The notes: a model not told the origin generated them from the letters alone. Positions 1-6,681 are shown, numbered from the stretch's first letter. The stretch: 7,969 nt of DNA from Bacteroidota bacterium (GCA_947485425.1 CANKSK010000036.1:1-7969), one strand, 5' to 3'. Made by a program: numbers and translations.

Positions 1-200
1 CAATTTTTTGGGCCACTGCCAATACGCCAAGAGTTTTCCCAGCTGATGTCAAACTGAGCCATGGTATAATGACTTGCATAGGGCCCCGACAAACTTTGTC
101 CCGCAAGCGTTGTATTGGCAATTTGTACATTGTTGGCTTTCACCTCGCTCAAAAGGGCGATTGATAGTATTATACTGAACAGGAAACTAAACTTTTTCAT
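1..200 (-). CDS. Secreted protein, N-terminal fragment (SUMF1-family-associated N-terminal domain)
   Basis: This is the first 66 codons of a gene that runs off the left edge of the window. The ATG is at 200-198, preceded by an A-rich leader with no Shine-Dalgarno. Residues 1-22 form a signal peptide: a KK start, a hydrophobic core FLFSIILSIALL, and a likely cleavage after VKA. The mature part begins NNVQIANTTLAGQ and continues with AQFDISWENSWRIGSGPKNW. From memory, the pattern 'N-V-x-I-x-N, then Q-F-D-[IL]-S-W-E-N-S-W-R' opens many secreted Bacteroidota proteins annotated as formylglycine-generating-enzyme (SUMF1/EgtB/PvdO) family members. The SUMF1 fold itself would lie outside the window, so catalytic function cannot be judged here. 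It reads in the same direction as the M23 gene, but 314 bases separate them, so separate transcription is likely. Confidence is high for the gene and moderate for the family. Confidence 0.75.
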   Translation of the reverse strand, partial: MKKFSFLFSIILSIALLSEVKANNVQIANTTLAGQSLSGPYASHYTMAQFDISWENSWRIGSGPKN

Positions 201-514
201 TTTCTTTATTTTTATTTTCGGGTCATTTTTAAAATGAGCACATTCGAAAGGATATAAATTATAGGATGTCAGTGCTTTGAGCAGGTAAGATGCGGAAAGG
301 TTTACTGACAAACCCCTTGGTTAATGTTGTTTTTTTTCCTCCCAAGAGAGCCTGCAATATCGGTAAAATTCATCAATTTTACAAAATAATAGTTCTTCTC
401 CTCTATTCAATTTGGATTGGCAGATGGAAAGTGGCAGATGCACTGCACATTTTGTCTTGATTAGAAATGTAGTAAGGGAAATGCTTTTTATTTTATTGAA
501 AATCAATTTAATAC
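201..514. other. Intergenic region with no supported gene
   Basis: This 314-base gap lies between two minus-strand genes. It holds a perfect 8-bp inverted repeat at 363-382 and a 9-bp direct repeat TGGCAGATG at 418-426 and 432-440. An 80-codon minus-strand reading frame covering 321-563 starts inside the 3' end of the M23 gene, has no recognisable domain and looks like chance. No exact TAnnTTTG promoter core was found on the minus strand ahead of the gene at 200. The nearest AT-rich stretch is around 250-267, so that gene's promoter remains unidentified. Confidence 0.6.
363..382. repeat. Perfect 8-bp inverted repeat, 4-base loop
   Basis: GTAAAATT (363-370) and AATTTTAC (375-382) are exact reverse complements around the loop CATC. 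The stem has only two G-C pairs and no T-tract follows on the minus strand. It lies about 130 bases past the M23 stop codon, so it is a weak candidate for a transcript end or an RNA hairpin. It may also be chance in AT-rich DNA. Confidence 0.4.
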
Positions 515-1390
515 TTAAAATGACATGTATTCCAAAGGGTTGATAGGAATGCCATTGTACCACAATTCAAAATGCAGGTGTGGTCCACTGGTCAGCTCAC
601 CGGAATTTCCAATAATGGCAATAGCCTCTCCGGCTTTCACATAGGCTCCGGTTTTCTTGAGGAGTACAGAATTGTGTTTGTAGATGGATATCATATTGTT
701 GGCATGCTGAACCCCTATCACGTATCCCGTTTCAGCTGTCCAAGCATTCATAATGATCGTACCATCTAATGTTGATTTGATAGCTTCGTTTTTGGGCGCT
801 ACAATATCGATTCCATAATGTTTTTCGAATTGGTCAAACGAATTTACCACCGTTCCGTGTAAAGGTGTAAAAAAGAAAAAACTGCTTACCGTACTTTCTG
901 TCGGTTTATCCGATACATTGTAAGCAAGGTCATATTGATCACCATTTTCGATTTGAGAACGAATGATGGAGTCTTCCTTTGATTTTTTTAAGCTGCTGAT
1001 GGTGTCATACTTTCCGGTCTGCTGAATATTTTGAGCTATTTCTCCTTCTCCGGCTTTTCCATAGATCACATTTTTGATGTTCTCGATATATTTATCTCGA
1101 TCACTTAATTTTTTTTCCAATGTATCCACCTGAATACTCAAATGCCATAGGTCTTTTTGCATTCCCACATCGGCATACCCCGGAATATATTCCCGAAGAG
1201 GCGTAAAAGCGGTAATATAGATGACAAAAGTAATCAGACTCAGCAAAATGGTACCGGTAAAAACAAAAACATTCATGGGGGAAAGTCGAAAGGACCACTT
1301 TTCCTCAAAAGTATCATCATTCATGATTACCAGCCTATATTTGCTTTTTAAGCGGGAGAGCAGCTCCTTTTTCTTTTTTCTTGAAGGCAT
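515..1390 (-). CDS. Membrane-anchored M23 (LytM-type) peptidoglycan endopeptidase
   Basis: The protein has 291 residues, from ATG at 1390-1388 to TAA at 517-515. The N-terminus is basic and cytoplasmic (residues 1-40, including KYRLVIMNDDTFEEKWSFRL). A single membrane helix follows at about 41-61, then the segment FTPLREYIPGY, a short coiled coil near 80-105 (LSIQVDTLEKKLSDRD), a linker, and a C-terminal M23 domain from about 175 to 290. The LytM zinc and catalytic residues are all visible: H191 and D195 in HYGID, H239 in YKHN, H271 and H273 in PHLHFELW. It is therefore predicted to be an active zinc endopeptidase facing the periplasm, cutting peptide cross-links in peptidoglycan. It diverges from the PorW gene. 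The membrane helix plus coiled coil recalls divisome-type LytM regulators, but the intact site argues for a real enzyme. The precise cellular role is unknown. Confidence 0.92.
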   Translation of the reverse strand: MPSRKKKKELLSRLKSKYRLVIMNDDTFEEKWSFRLSPMNVFVFTGTILLSLITFVIYITAFTPLREYIPGYADVGMQKDLWHLSIQVDTLEKKLSDRDKYIENIKNVIYGKAGEGEIAQNIQQTGKYDTISSLKKSKEDSIIRSQIENGDQYDLAYNVSDKPTESTVSSFFFFTPLHGTVVNSFDQFEKHYGIDIVAPKNEAIKSTLDGTIIMNAWTAETGYVIGVQHANNMISIYKHNSVLLKKTGAYVKAGEAIAIIGNSGELTSGPHLHFELWYNGIPINPLEYMSF

Positions 1391-1443
1391 AGGTAATGGA
1401 TATTCGGGTCAAATGAGAAATAATAACGAGAAGAATCGAAGGG

Positions 1444-1451
1444 CAAATATC
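1444..1451 (-). promoter_or_regulatory. Weak candidate promoter core for the M23 gene
   Basis: On the minus strand this reads GATATTTG, one mismatch from the Bacteroidota -7 consensus TAnnTTTG. It sits 54 bases upstream of the M23 ATG. No TTG/TTTG -33 element is visible at the expected distance. It is the best match on this strand in the 156-base divergent gap, but it is weak. Confidence 0.3.
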
Positions 1452-1480
1452 GAAATTAATGAAAATAAGAAAAAATAAAA

Positions 1481-1488
1481 TATTTTTG
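1481..1488 (+). promoter_or_regulatory. Candidate Bacteroidota promoter core for porW
   Basis: TATTTTTG is an exact match to the Bacteroidota -7 consensus TAnnTTTG and is followed by CA, a common extension. It lies 58 bases before the TTG start at 1547, implying a leader of roughly 50 bases. A matching -33 TTG is not seen at 19-21 bases upstream, where the sequence is A-rich. Confidence 0.5.
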
Positions 1489-1546
1489 CATAACGAAAGT
1501 TATACCATCCCGGTGTTCTTTTTAAATCTTAGACATCCGAAATATA

Positions 1547-4156
1547 TTGATAATTCATAAGAAATATAGAATTTCCTCCTTCCTTTTCATTTTCCTGCTT
1601 GTTGGGGCGATGATGTTGACGTTTTCTTGTTCTACAAAGCGCAAAGGATTTATTTTTCGAAATTACCATGCATTGACGGCAAGAGACAATGGTTATTTTA
1701 ATGCCAAATTGAAGGTCATTGAAACAGAAATCACCCTCTCTGAGGCACATATTGATAAATATGACCGGATTTTGTCTGTTTTTAAATATGCCGATGATGA
1801 ACAGGCCAAGATGATTTTTACGCCAATGGATGATGCCATTAAAAAAATATCCATTTCTATTGAAAAACATTCGATAACACTCAAAGGAGTGGAATACAAT
1901 GTTTGGATAGACGATTGTTATCTTTTAATGGGTGAAGCGCAATTTTACAAGCATGACTTTGCCACCGCTTTGGAAACCTTTCAATATGTAGCCTCTCAGT
2001 ATAAAAACAGTCCACATCACTATGATGCTGTTTTATGGATGCTTCAGTGTAATATGGAATTAAAAAAGGATGAGGCGGCAGAAACCCTGATCGATTTTAT
2101 TAAAAATGATCCTAAATTCCCTAAAAAACTATTGGGAAGATATTCTGCCATTGTCGCAGACTACCATGTCCGGAAAAAAAATTACTCTTTATCAGCAAAA
2201 AATCTCACCAAAGCCATTGCTTTAACACATAAAAAGCCATCAAAAACCAGATATACTTTTATCCTCGCCCAGCTATATCAAAAAATGCATGACTATCCAA
2301 GGGCTTTCAGGTTGTATGGCAAAGTAATCAAGGCCAATCCATCCTATGATATGGAGTTTAATGCCAGAATGAACCGCGCCATTTGTTTTGATGCCATCGG
2401 CTCGGATACCAAAGCCATCAAAAAAGAGCTGCTAAAAATGCTTAAAGAGGAAAAAAATAAAGACTATTTTGATCAAATTAATTATGCTTTGGCAGAAATA
2501 ACCTTGAAGGAAGGGGATGTGCCCGGGGCTATCGAATACCTGAGAAGTTCTGTCAGAACGAGCACCAATAATACCAATCAAAAAGCCATTTCCTATCTTG
2601 AACTGGCCGATATTTTTTTTAAAAAGCCTGATTATATCGGTTCACAGGCATATTATGACAGCACCGTTTCTATTCTTACCAAAGATCATCCGGATTATTA
2701 TTCCATATTGAATAAAAGGAATAGTTTGGATAAGCTGGTAAAACAATTAAAAATTATTGCCTATGAAGATAGTGTGCAAAAAATTGCGGGCATGAATCCC
2801 GTTCAAAGGGATAAATTCATTTCTGATTTAATGGCCTCTGAACTGAAAGCGGCGCAGAAAAAGAAAGAAGAGGAGGCTGCTGCTAAAATCCAGAACAATA
2901 CCTTGGCGCCTCAGAACCAAAATCAAAAATCAAGCTTTGGGGATATTGGATCTTCGCAATGGTATTTCTATAATTCATCGGCCATTAGTTTTGGTTATAC
3001 CGAATTTGTAAAAAAATGGGGGCAAAGAAAGCTTGAAGACAATTGGAGAAGAAGCCGAAAGGATAGCGAACAATCGAATGTCGCAGAGGATGAAGAAGGC
3101 AGCTCTTCAGACAGCAGCAGTGTCTTGAGTAAAAATCAGGATAAAGGGAAGAAGGATAAATCCTTTTATACTAAAAATCTTCCCTTAACTGAAAAGGCCA
3201 TTGAGGAGTCTAACAATAGAATTACCGAGGCCCTTTATACTTTGGGGCTCATTTATAAAGAGCAACTATTAGACAATGATGAAGCGGTAAAGGCATTTGA
3301 GGAACTTATTCGCAGATATCCGGATAATAAATATTTGCCTCAATGCTATTATCAGTTGTATCGTATTTTTCTGGCAGTAAAGAATACCGAACGTGCTGAT
3401 TACTATAAAAACCTTTTGTTTAAAAACTTCCCTGAAAGTGATTATACCCGCTTGATTAAAGATCCCGCCTATGCGGAATCTATTAAATCCAATGCCTCGA
3501 AAGTCAATGCCTATTATGAGGAGACCTATCGACAATATCTTCAGAAAAACTACCAAGTGGTGTTGAGCAGAGCCCATGCTTCGGATTCTTTATTTCCGCT
3601 GAATGAATTGAAAGCCAAGTTTGCCTATCTGGGATGTCTAGCTACAGGTAATACAGGAAGCATAGATGACTTTCAAAGGTCTTTGATAAAATTCATCAAG
3701 CAATTCCCGGATGATCCCATCAAAAAAGCCGCACAAGAAAATGTAGATATGATTTTGGCTAAAAAATTAGGCCGTAATCCTGCCGATAATGTACTGCAAT
3801 TCAAGCAAAATGCTGATACGGTTCATTATTATATGATGGTGGTGGGTTCTAATTTTGATAGCAATAAGTTAAAGATTGGGATTTCGAACTTCGATAGTCA
3901 GTTTTATAGCGAACAGGAACTATTGATAAGCGGTATGGTGTTGGATGCCAATAACCAATTGGTGATGGTTAAGGAGTTTACAAATAGCAAAACGGCAATG
4001 GATTATTTAAAAGCCGTTTCAAAATCAGAAGCGGTAATGGGCTTGAAAAGTAATGAATTTCAGCACTTTGTCATATCATCTCCCAATTTCTTCGTGCTTT
4101 TTAATCTAAAAAAGATTCCGGACTACATCGAGTTTTTTAATTTAAATTATCAATAG
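1547..4156 (+). CDS. porW: PorW/SprE-like TPR lipoprotein, type IX secretion system
   Basis: This is an 869-residue outer-membrane lipoprotein, close in length to Flavobacterium SprE (about 870). Residues 5-27 form a lipoprotein signal ending LTFSC, with C28 as the predicted lipidated residue. The basic residues after it (STKRK) lack the acidic surface-export signal, so a periplasm-facing position is inferred. TPR-like helical pairs fill about 117-400 and 555-740. An acidic, Ser-rich linker lies at about 505-540. The block QWYFYNSSAISFGYTEF then KKWGQRKLEDNWR (471-501) is the feature I recognise as diagnostic of the SprE/PorW family. A conserved C-terminal domain spans about 756-869. In this family the protein links the outer-membrane T9SS core to the motor ring and is needed for secretion and gliding. 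The start is TTG at 1547: there is an in-frame TAA at 1523, and the next in-frame ATG (codon 22) would destroy the signal peptide. Confidence 0.9.
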   Translation: MIIHKKYRISSFLFIFLLVGAMMLTFSCSTKRKGFIFRNYHALTARDNGYFNAKLKVIETEITLSEAHIDKYDRILSVFKYADDEQAKMIFTPMDDAIKKISISIEKHSITLKGVEYNVWIDDCYLLMGEAQFYKHDFATALETFQYVASQYKNSPHHYDAVLWMLQCNMELKKDEAAETLIDFIKNDPKFPKKLLGRYSAIVADYHVRKKNYSLSAKNLTKAIALTHKKPSKTRYTFILAQLYQKMHDYPRAFRLYGKVIKANPSYDMEFNARMNRAICFDAIGSDTKAIKKELLKMLKEEKNKDYFDQINYALAEITLKEGDVPGAIEYLRSSVRTSTNNTNQKAISYLELADIFFKKPDYIGSQAYYDSTVSILTKDHPDYYSILNKRNSLDKLVKQLKIIAYEDSVQKIAGMNPVQRDKFISDLMASELKAAQKKKEEEAAAKIQNNTLAPQNQNQKSSFGDIGSSQWYFYNSSAISFGYTEFVKKWGQRKLEDNWRRSRKDSEQSNVAEDEEGSSSDSSSVLSKNQDKGKKDKSFYTKNLPLTEKAIEESNNRITEALYTLGLIYKEQLLDNDEAVKAFEELIRRYPDNKYLPQCYYQLYRIFLAVKNTERADYYKNLLFKNFPESDYTRLIKDPAYAESIKSNASKVNAYYEETYRQYLQKNYQVVLSRAHASDSLFPLNELKAKFAYLGCLATGNTGSIDDFQRSLIKFIKQFPDDPIKKAAQENVDMILAKKLGRNPADNVLQFKQNADTVHYYMMVVGSNFDSNKLKIGISNFDSQFYSEQELLISGMVLDANNQLVMVKEFTNSKTAMDYLKAVSKSEAVMGLKSNEFQHFVISSPNFFVLFNLKKIPDYIEFFNLNYQ

Positions 4157-4244
4157 TTTTTTTGGTTAAAAATAGATTTTTGGGTTAAAAAAACGAAAAT
4201 AACTTTTGCTTCTAATGGGCGCTAAAAGAAACCCCTGAAAAGTC

Positions 4245-4267
4245 TTTGCAGAGCAATAATCTGCAAA
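4245..4267 (+). terminator. Candidate terminator or RNA hairpin after porW
   Basis: TTTGCAGA (4245-4252) and TCTGCAAA (4260-4267) are exact reverse complements around a 7-base loop GCAATAA. The hairpin is about 90 bases past the porW stop. The downstream sequence is TTGTTGAAAACTTTTTC, with only a delayed T-run, so it is not a textbook intrinsic terminator. Its position between two likely transcripts is the main argument. Confidence 0.35.
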
Positions 4268-4432
4268 TTGTTGAAAACTTTTTCGGAAATTTATTTTAAA
4301 ATCAAGAAATAAATTAAAAATAATTTAAACTTAAAATATTGATTTTGAATTATTTATGTTTATTTTGTTGTGTTGGGTAAGCATAAAGAGCACTTTTTTT
4401 AAAAAAGACGTGTTTTTTACTTGTTAATAACT

Positions 4433-4440
4433 TATTTTTG
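4433..4440 (+). promoter_or_regulatory. Promoter core for bactofilin-atpZ-atpI-like unit
   Basis: TATTTTTG exactly matches TAnnTTTG and ends 21 bases before the bactofilin ATG, which would give a leader of roughly 10-15 bases. The same TATTTTTGC string occurs before porW. The only nearby TTG (4421-4423) is too close to serve as a -33 element, and at the expected distance there is only a T-run. Confidence 0.55.
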
Positions 4441-4461
4441 CGTTGTATAAAATGAAGAAAA

Positions 4462-4905
4462 ATGTTTACTAACAGAAATAGCCAACAGATGAACAAAATG
4501 AATGAATCTGAAAAAAATGGTGTAGGCTCTATCAATCTAATAGGTGCAGGAACCGTCATAGAAGGTGAAATAAAATGCAGTGGAGACATTCGCATTGATG
4601 GAACCATCATTGGGTCTATTACCTCTAAAGCGAAAGTCGTAATTGGCTCTACTGGAAATATAGAAGGAGATGTAAGTTGTCAAAATGCAGATATTTCCGG
4701 AACGATAAAAGGTAAAATAAATGTTTCTGAGTTGCTTTTTCTGAAATCTACCACCAAAATTACAGGGGATATTGTTACTGGAAAATTGATTGTTGAATCC
4801 GGTGCGAGCTTCACGGGTTCTTGTAATATGGGTCCCGTAATTAAAGATTTTAAATATGGGGAGAAGCCTAGTGTCACTGCAGAAGCCAAAGAAAAAACCG
4901 CTTAA
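4462..4905 (+). CDS. Bactofilin (polymer-forming cytoskeletal protein)
   Basis: This is a 147-residue bactofilin. Bactofilins self-assemble into nucleotide-free filaments at the inner face of the membrane and act as scaffolds for cell shape, wall synthesis or organelle placement. The core, about 25-125, shows the right-handed beta-helix pattern with regularly spaced Gly and small residues: GTVIEGEIKCSGDIRIDG, GSITSKAKVVIGSTGNIEG, DVSCQNADISGTIKG, then LLFLKSTTKITGDI and LIVESGASFTGSC. Flexible polar tails flank it, as is usual. The MF- start at 4462 fits relatives I remember; ATGs at 4489 and 4498 would only trim the disordered tail. The last 50 bases overlap atpZ in another frame, implying co-transcription and probably translational coupling. 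No sequence feature ties it functionally to the ATP synthase. Confidence 0.9.
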   Translation: MFTNRNSQQMNKMNESEKNGVGSINLIGAGTVIEGEIKCSGDIRIDGTIIGSITSKAKVVIGSTGNIEGDVSCQNADISGTIKGKINVSELLFLKSTTKITGDIVTGKLIVESGASFTGSCNMGPVIKDFKYGEKPSVTAEAKEKTA

Positions 4906-5101
4906 CGACTACGCCAAATACTCCGGTATGGCCTTTCAAATGCTTGCCATAATACTCATAGGTATCTATGGTGGCAAAAAGTTGGATGAGTGGCTTCATA
5001 CGGGTTCAAAAATATTCACCTTAACATTTTCCTTGATTTCAGTTGTCGGAGCGATGTATCTGATGATTAAAGACGTATTAAATAATAACAAACCAGATTG
5101 A
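4856..5101 (+). CDS. atpZ: AtpZ, ATP synthase accessory membrane protein
   Basis: The protein has 81 residues and two membrane helices, about 24-40 and 53-73. The family hallmark GIYGGKKLDEWL (36-47) sits at the end of helix 1, preceded by the typical PKKKPLNDYAKYSGMAFQM. AtpZ/AtpI-family proteins are encoded just before F-type ATP synthase genes. They have been linked to c-ring assembly or divalent cation supply, but no role is demonstrated in Bacteroidota. The ATG at 4856 lies inside the bactofilin gene; a GTG at 4871 would cut the overlap to 35 bases and still keep the family start. An ATG at codon 25 would remove the conserved segment before helix 1 and is unlikely. The stop TGA shares bases with the next gene's TTG. 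Confidence 0.85.
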   Translation: MGRSLVSLQKPKKKPLNDYAKYSGMAFQMLAIILIGIYGGKKLDEWLHTGSKIFTLTFSLISVVGAMYLMIKDVLNNNKPD

Positions 5102-5505
5102 GTACAGAAAAAAGTTTTTTGCGTTTCTTGGGAATTATCATCTTGTTTGCAATACTTACCGGCAGTTTAGCTGTTTTTATCATCCATCGATATTCGTTTC
5201 CCCAAAAGCCTTCTTTAAATAGTATTTTAGCGCTTTGTGTTTTCTTCGTGTTTACAACCTCCCTAGTTTATTCGATGGTTTCGGTTTCAATCACCAAAAA
5301 ACCAACCAAAATGGTAACCTATTTTATGGGGGCAACGACTATTAAATTGTTTTTAAGTCTTTTATTCTTAGCTATTTACGCCATGACACATGTGGGGGCA
5401 GCAAAAGGCTTTATCGTTGTGTTTTTTATCTTTTACATGCTTTTTACTGCCTTTGAGGTAGCCGCCTTGATATTGAAGGTAAAAAGCCCAGAATCAGGTA
5501 CTTAA
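5098..5505 (+). CDS. AtpI-like four-helix membrane protein
   Basis: This is a 135-residue protein with four predicted membrane helices at about 9-29, 40-62, 72-95 and 102-125, short loops and no extracellular domain. Position (between atpZ and atpB), size and topology match the AtpI (UncI) fold. A lysine within helix 3 (K83 in ATTIKLFLS) is also typical of that family as I remember it. Sequence identity to canonical AtpI is low, so the assignment rests mainly on context. AtpI proteins act as helpers in c-ring assembly in some bacteria. The start is TTG at 5098, overlapping the atpZ stop in TTGA, which suggests translation by re-initiation. The first in-frame ATG (codon 60) lies in helix 2 and cannot be the start. 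I infer an assembly or stabilising factor for Fo. Confidence 0.75.
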   Translation: MSTEKSFLRFLGIIILFAILTGSLAVFIIHRYSFPQKPSLNSILALCVFFVFTTSLVYSMVSVSITKKPTKMVTYFMGATTIKLFLSLLFLAIYAMTHVGAAKGFIVVFFIFYMLFTAFEVAALILKVKSPESGT

Positions 5506-5533
5506 ATAAAATAAAAAAAGAAAAAGATTAATT

Positions 5534-5565
5534 TTTGCATTTTTTACTTAATGTGAATACCTTTG
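5534..5565 (+). promoter_or_regulatory. Strong Bacteroidota-type promoter of the atp operon
   Basis: TTTG (5534-5537), a 20-base spacer and TACCTTTG (5558-5565) match the Bacteroidota primary-sigma consensus TTTG-N19-21-TAnnTTTG at every fixed position. It is the best promoter in the window. Initiation is expected near 5572, giving a leader of about 24 bases before the atpB ATG at 5596. It implies that atpBEFH can be transcribed separately from the bactofilin-atpZ unit. Confidence 0.75.
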
Positions 5566-5595
5566 CAGCCGCATAAAATTAGAGAAATTTACAAA

Positions 5596-6681
5596 ATGAG
5601 CATGGGAACCGCATTTATTCAAAGAAAAAACCACATCATACGTTTTTTTGCATTTTTTATTTTAGTATTCCTTTCTGCAAACGTATTTGCTGAAGCACAA
5701 GGAGATAGTGCCACTGCCGATCATAAATTTCATCCCGGCGAACTCATCATGCACCACATTGCCGATGCTCACGAATGGCATATTGCTGGCGAGCTAGCCA
5801 TTCCTCTTCCTATTATCCTGTATTCATCAGAAAAAGGTCTTGATTGTTTCTCCTCAGCAGCCTTTGAAGAGGGTATTGTGCATGGAAAACAAGATTATAA
5901 ACTGGAACACGACCATATTTTCGTGGTGGGTGCAGACGGAAAAGAAGATGAACAAGCTACTGCAGGACTTTGGGATTTATCCATCACCAAAAATGTGGCT
6001 GCCTTACTCATCAGTTTATTTATTTTACTAGCGGTATTTCTTTCTGTTGCCAAGGCATATACCCGAAATCAAGGAAAAGCCCCCAAAGGTTTGCAATCTC
6101 TTCTAGAGCCAATTATTCTTTTTATTAGGGATGACATTGCGCGCCCTTCCATTGGGGAGAAAAAATATGCGAAGTTTATGCCCTATTTGCTTACCATCTT
6201 CTTTTTTATTTGGATCAATAATTTATTGGGCCTAATACCTTTCTTACCAGGTGGAGCCAATTTAACTGGAAATATCGCTTTCCCGATGACTTTGGCTGCC
6301 GTAACCTTTATCATTACCGTTTTAAATGGCAATTCCCATTATTGGAGACATATTTTTGCCATGCCGGGCGTTCCCAAAGCCGTACTAATCATCTTAACAC
6401 CTATTGAAATACTGGGTATATTTATTAAGCCTTTCGTATTAATGGTGCGATTGTTTGCCAATATTACCGCCGGGCATATTGTGTTGCTGGTATTCTTTTG
6501 TCTGATCTTTATTTTCGGAGAAACGAATCCAACAGCAGGTTATATTACCGCTATCCCTGCTATTTTATTTACCGTATTTATCAATTGCCTTGAATTGCTG
6601 GTTGGTGCCCTTCAAGCATATGTCTTTACCTTTCTTTCTGCTATTTATTTTGGAATGGCTGTAACGGAAGAACACCATTAA
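5596..6681 (+). CDS. atpB: F1Fo ATP synthase subunit a
   Basis: Subunit a forms the two proton half-channels next to the c-ring. From ATG 5596 the protein has 361 residues, longer than the roughly 270 of E. coli. The extra part is a signal peptide (about 1-33, hydrophobic FFAFFILVFLSANVFA) and a periplasmic extension of some 100 residues rich in His (H43, H46, H53, H54, H59, H62, H96, H105, H107). This extension is typical of Bacteroidota AtpB. Membrane helices follow from about 130. The essential channel arginine is R285 in VRLFANITAGH. H294 and E333 occupy the positions of E. coli E219 and H245, the reciprocal pair also seen in mitochondria, and Q340 matches Q252. An in-frame TTG at 5563 would add 11 residues but lies within the promoter -7 box, so it was rejected. 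ATG 5602 is a close alternative start. Confidence 0.95.
   Translation: MSMGTAFIQRKNHIIRFFAFFILVFLSANVFAEAQGDSATADHKFHPGELIMHHIADAHEWHIAGELAIPLPIILYSSEKGLDCFSSAAFEEGIVHGKQDYKLEHDHIFVVGADGKEDEQATAGLWDLSITKNVAALLISLFILLAVFLSVAKAYTRNQGKAPKGLQSLLEPIILFIRDDIARPSIGEKKYAKFMPYLLTIFFFIWINNLLGLIPFLPGGANLTGNIAFPMTLAAVTFIITVLNGNSHYWRHIFAMPGVPKAVLIILTPIEILGIFIKPFVLMVRLFANITAGHIVLLVFFCLIFIFGETNPTAGYITAIPAILFTVFINCLELLVGALQAYVFTFLSAIYFGMAVTEEHH

Larger units (their letters stand above)
4157..4461. other. AT-rich intergenic region between porW and bactofilin
   Basis: This 305-base stretch has no supported gene. Near-duplicate T-rich/A-rich motifs, TTTTTGGTTAAAAA and TTTTTGGGTTAAAAA, follow the porW stop at 4157-4193. 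A perfect 8-bp inverted repeat lies at 4245-4267, a T7A6 palindrome-like tract CTTTTTTTAAAAAAG at 4393-4407, and a promoter core at 4433-4440. The layout suggests porW transcription ends in the first half and a new transcript begins near 4445. A small RNA cannot be excluded but nothing specific supports one. Confidence 0.6.

Noticed and set aside
418..440. 9-bp direct repeat TGGCAGATG with 14-base period
   Set aside because: Only two short copies with no related structure nearby; compatible with chance.
321..563. 80-codon minus-strand open frame in the gap after the M23 gene
   Set aside because: It starts within the M23 coding end in another frame, has no recognisable domain and no promoter, and its composition looks random.
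4393..4407. T7A6 palindrome-like tract as an operator
   Set aside because: Homopolymer-derived symmetry is common in AT-rich spacers and no second site is seen.
4350..4610. 86-codon minus-strand open frame across the bactofilin start
   Set aside because: It covers the bactofilin promoter and coding start on the opposite strand; no domain and no start signals.
5563..5595. TTG-initiated N-terminal extension of atpB
   Set aside because: The codon is inside the promoter -7 element, upstream of the expected transcription start.
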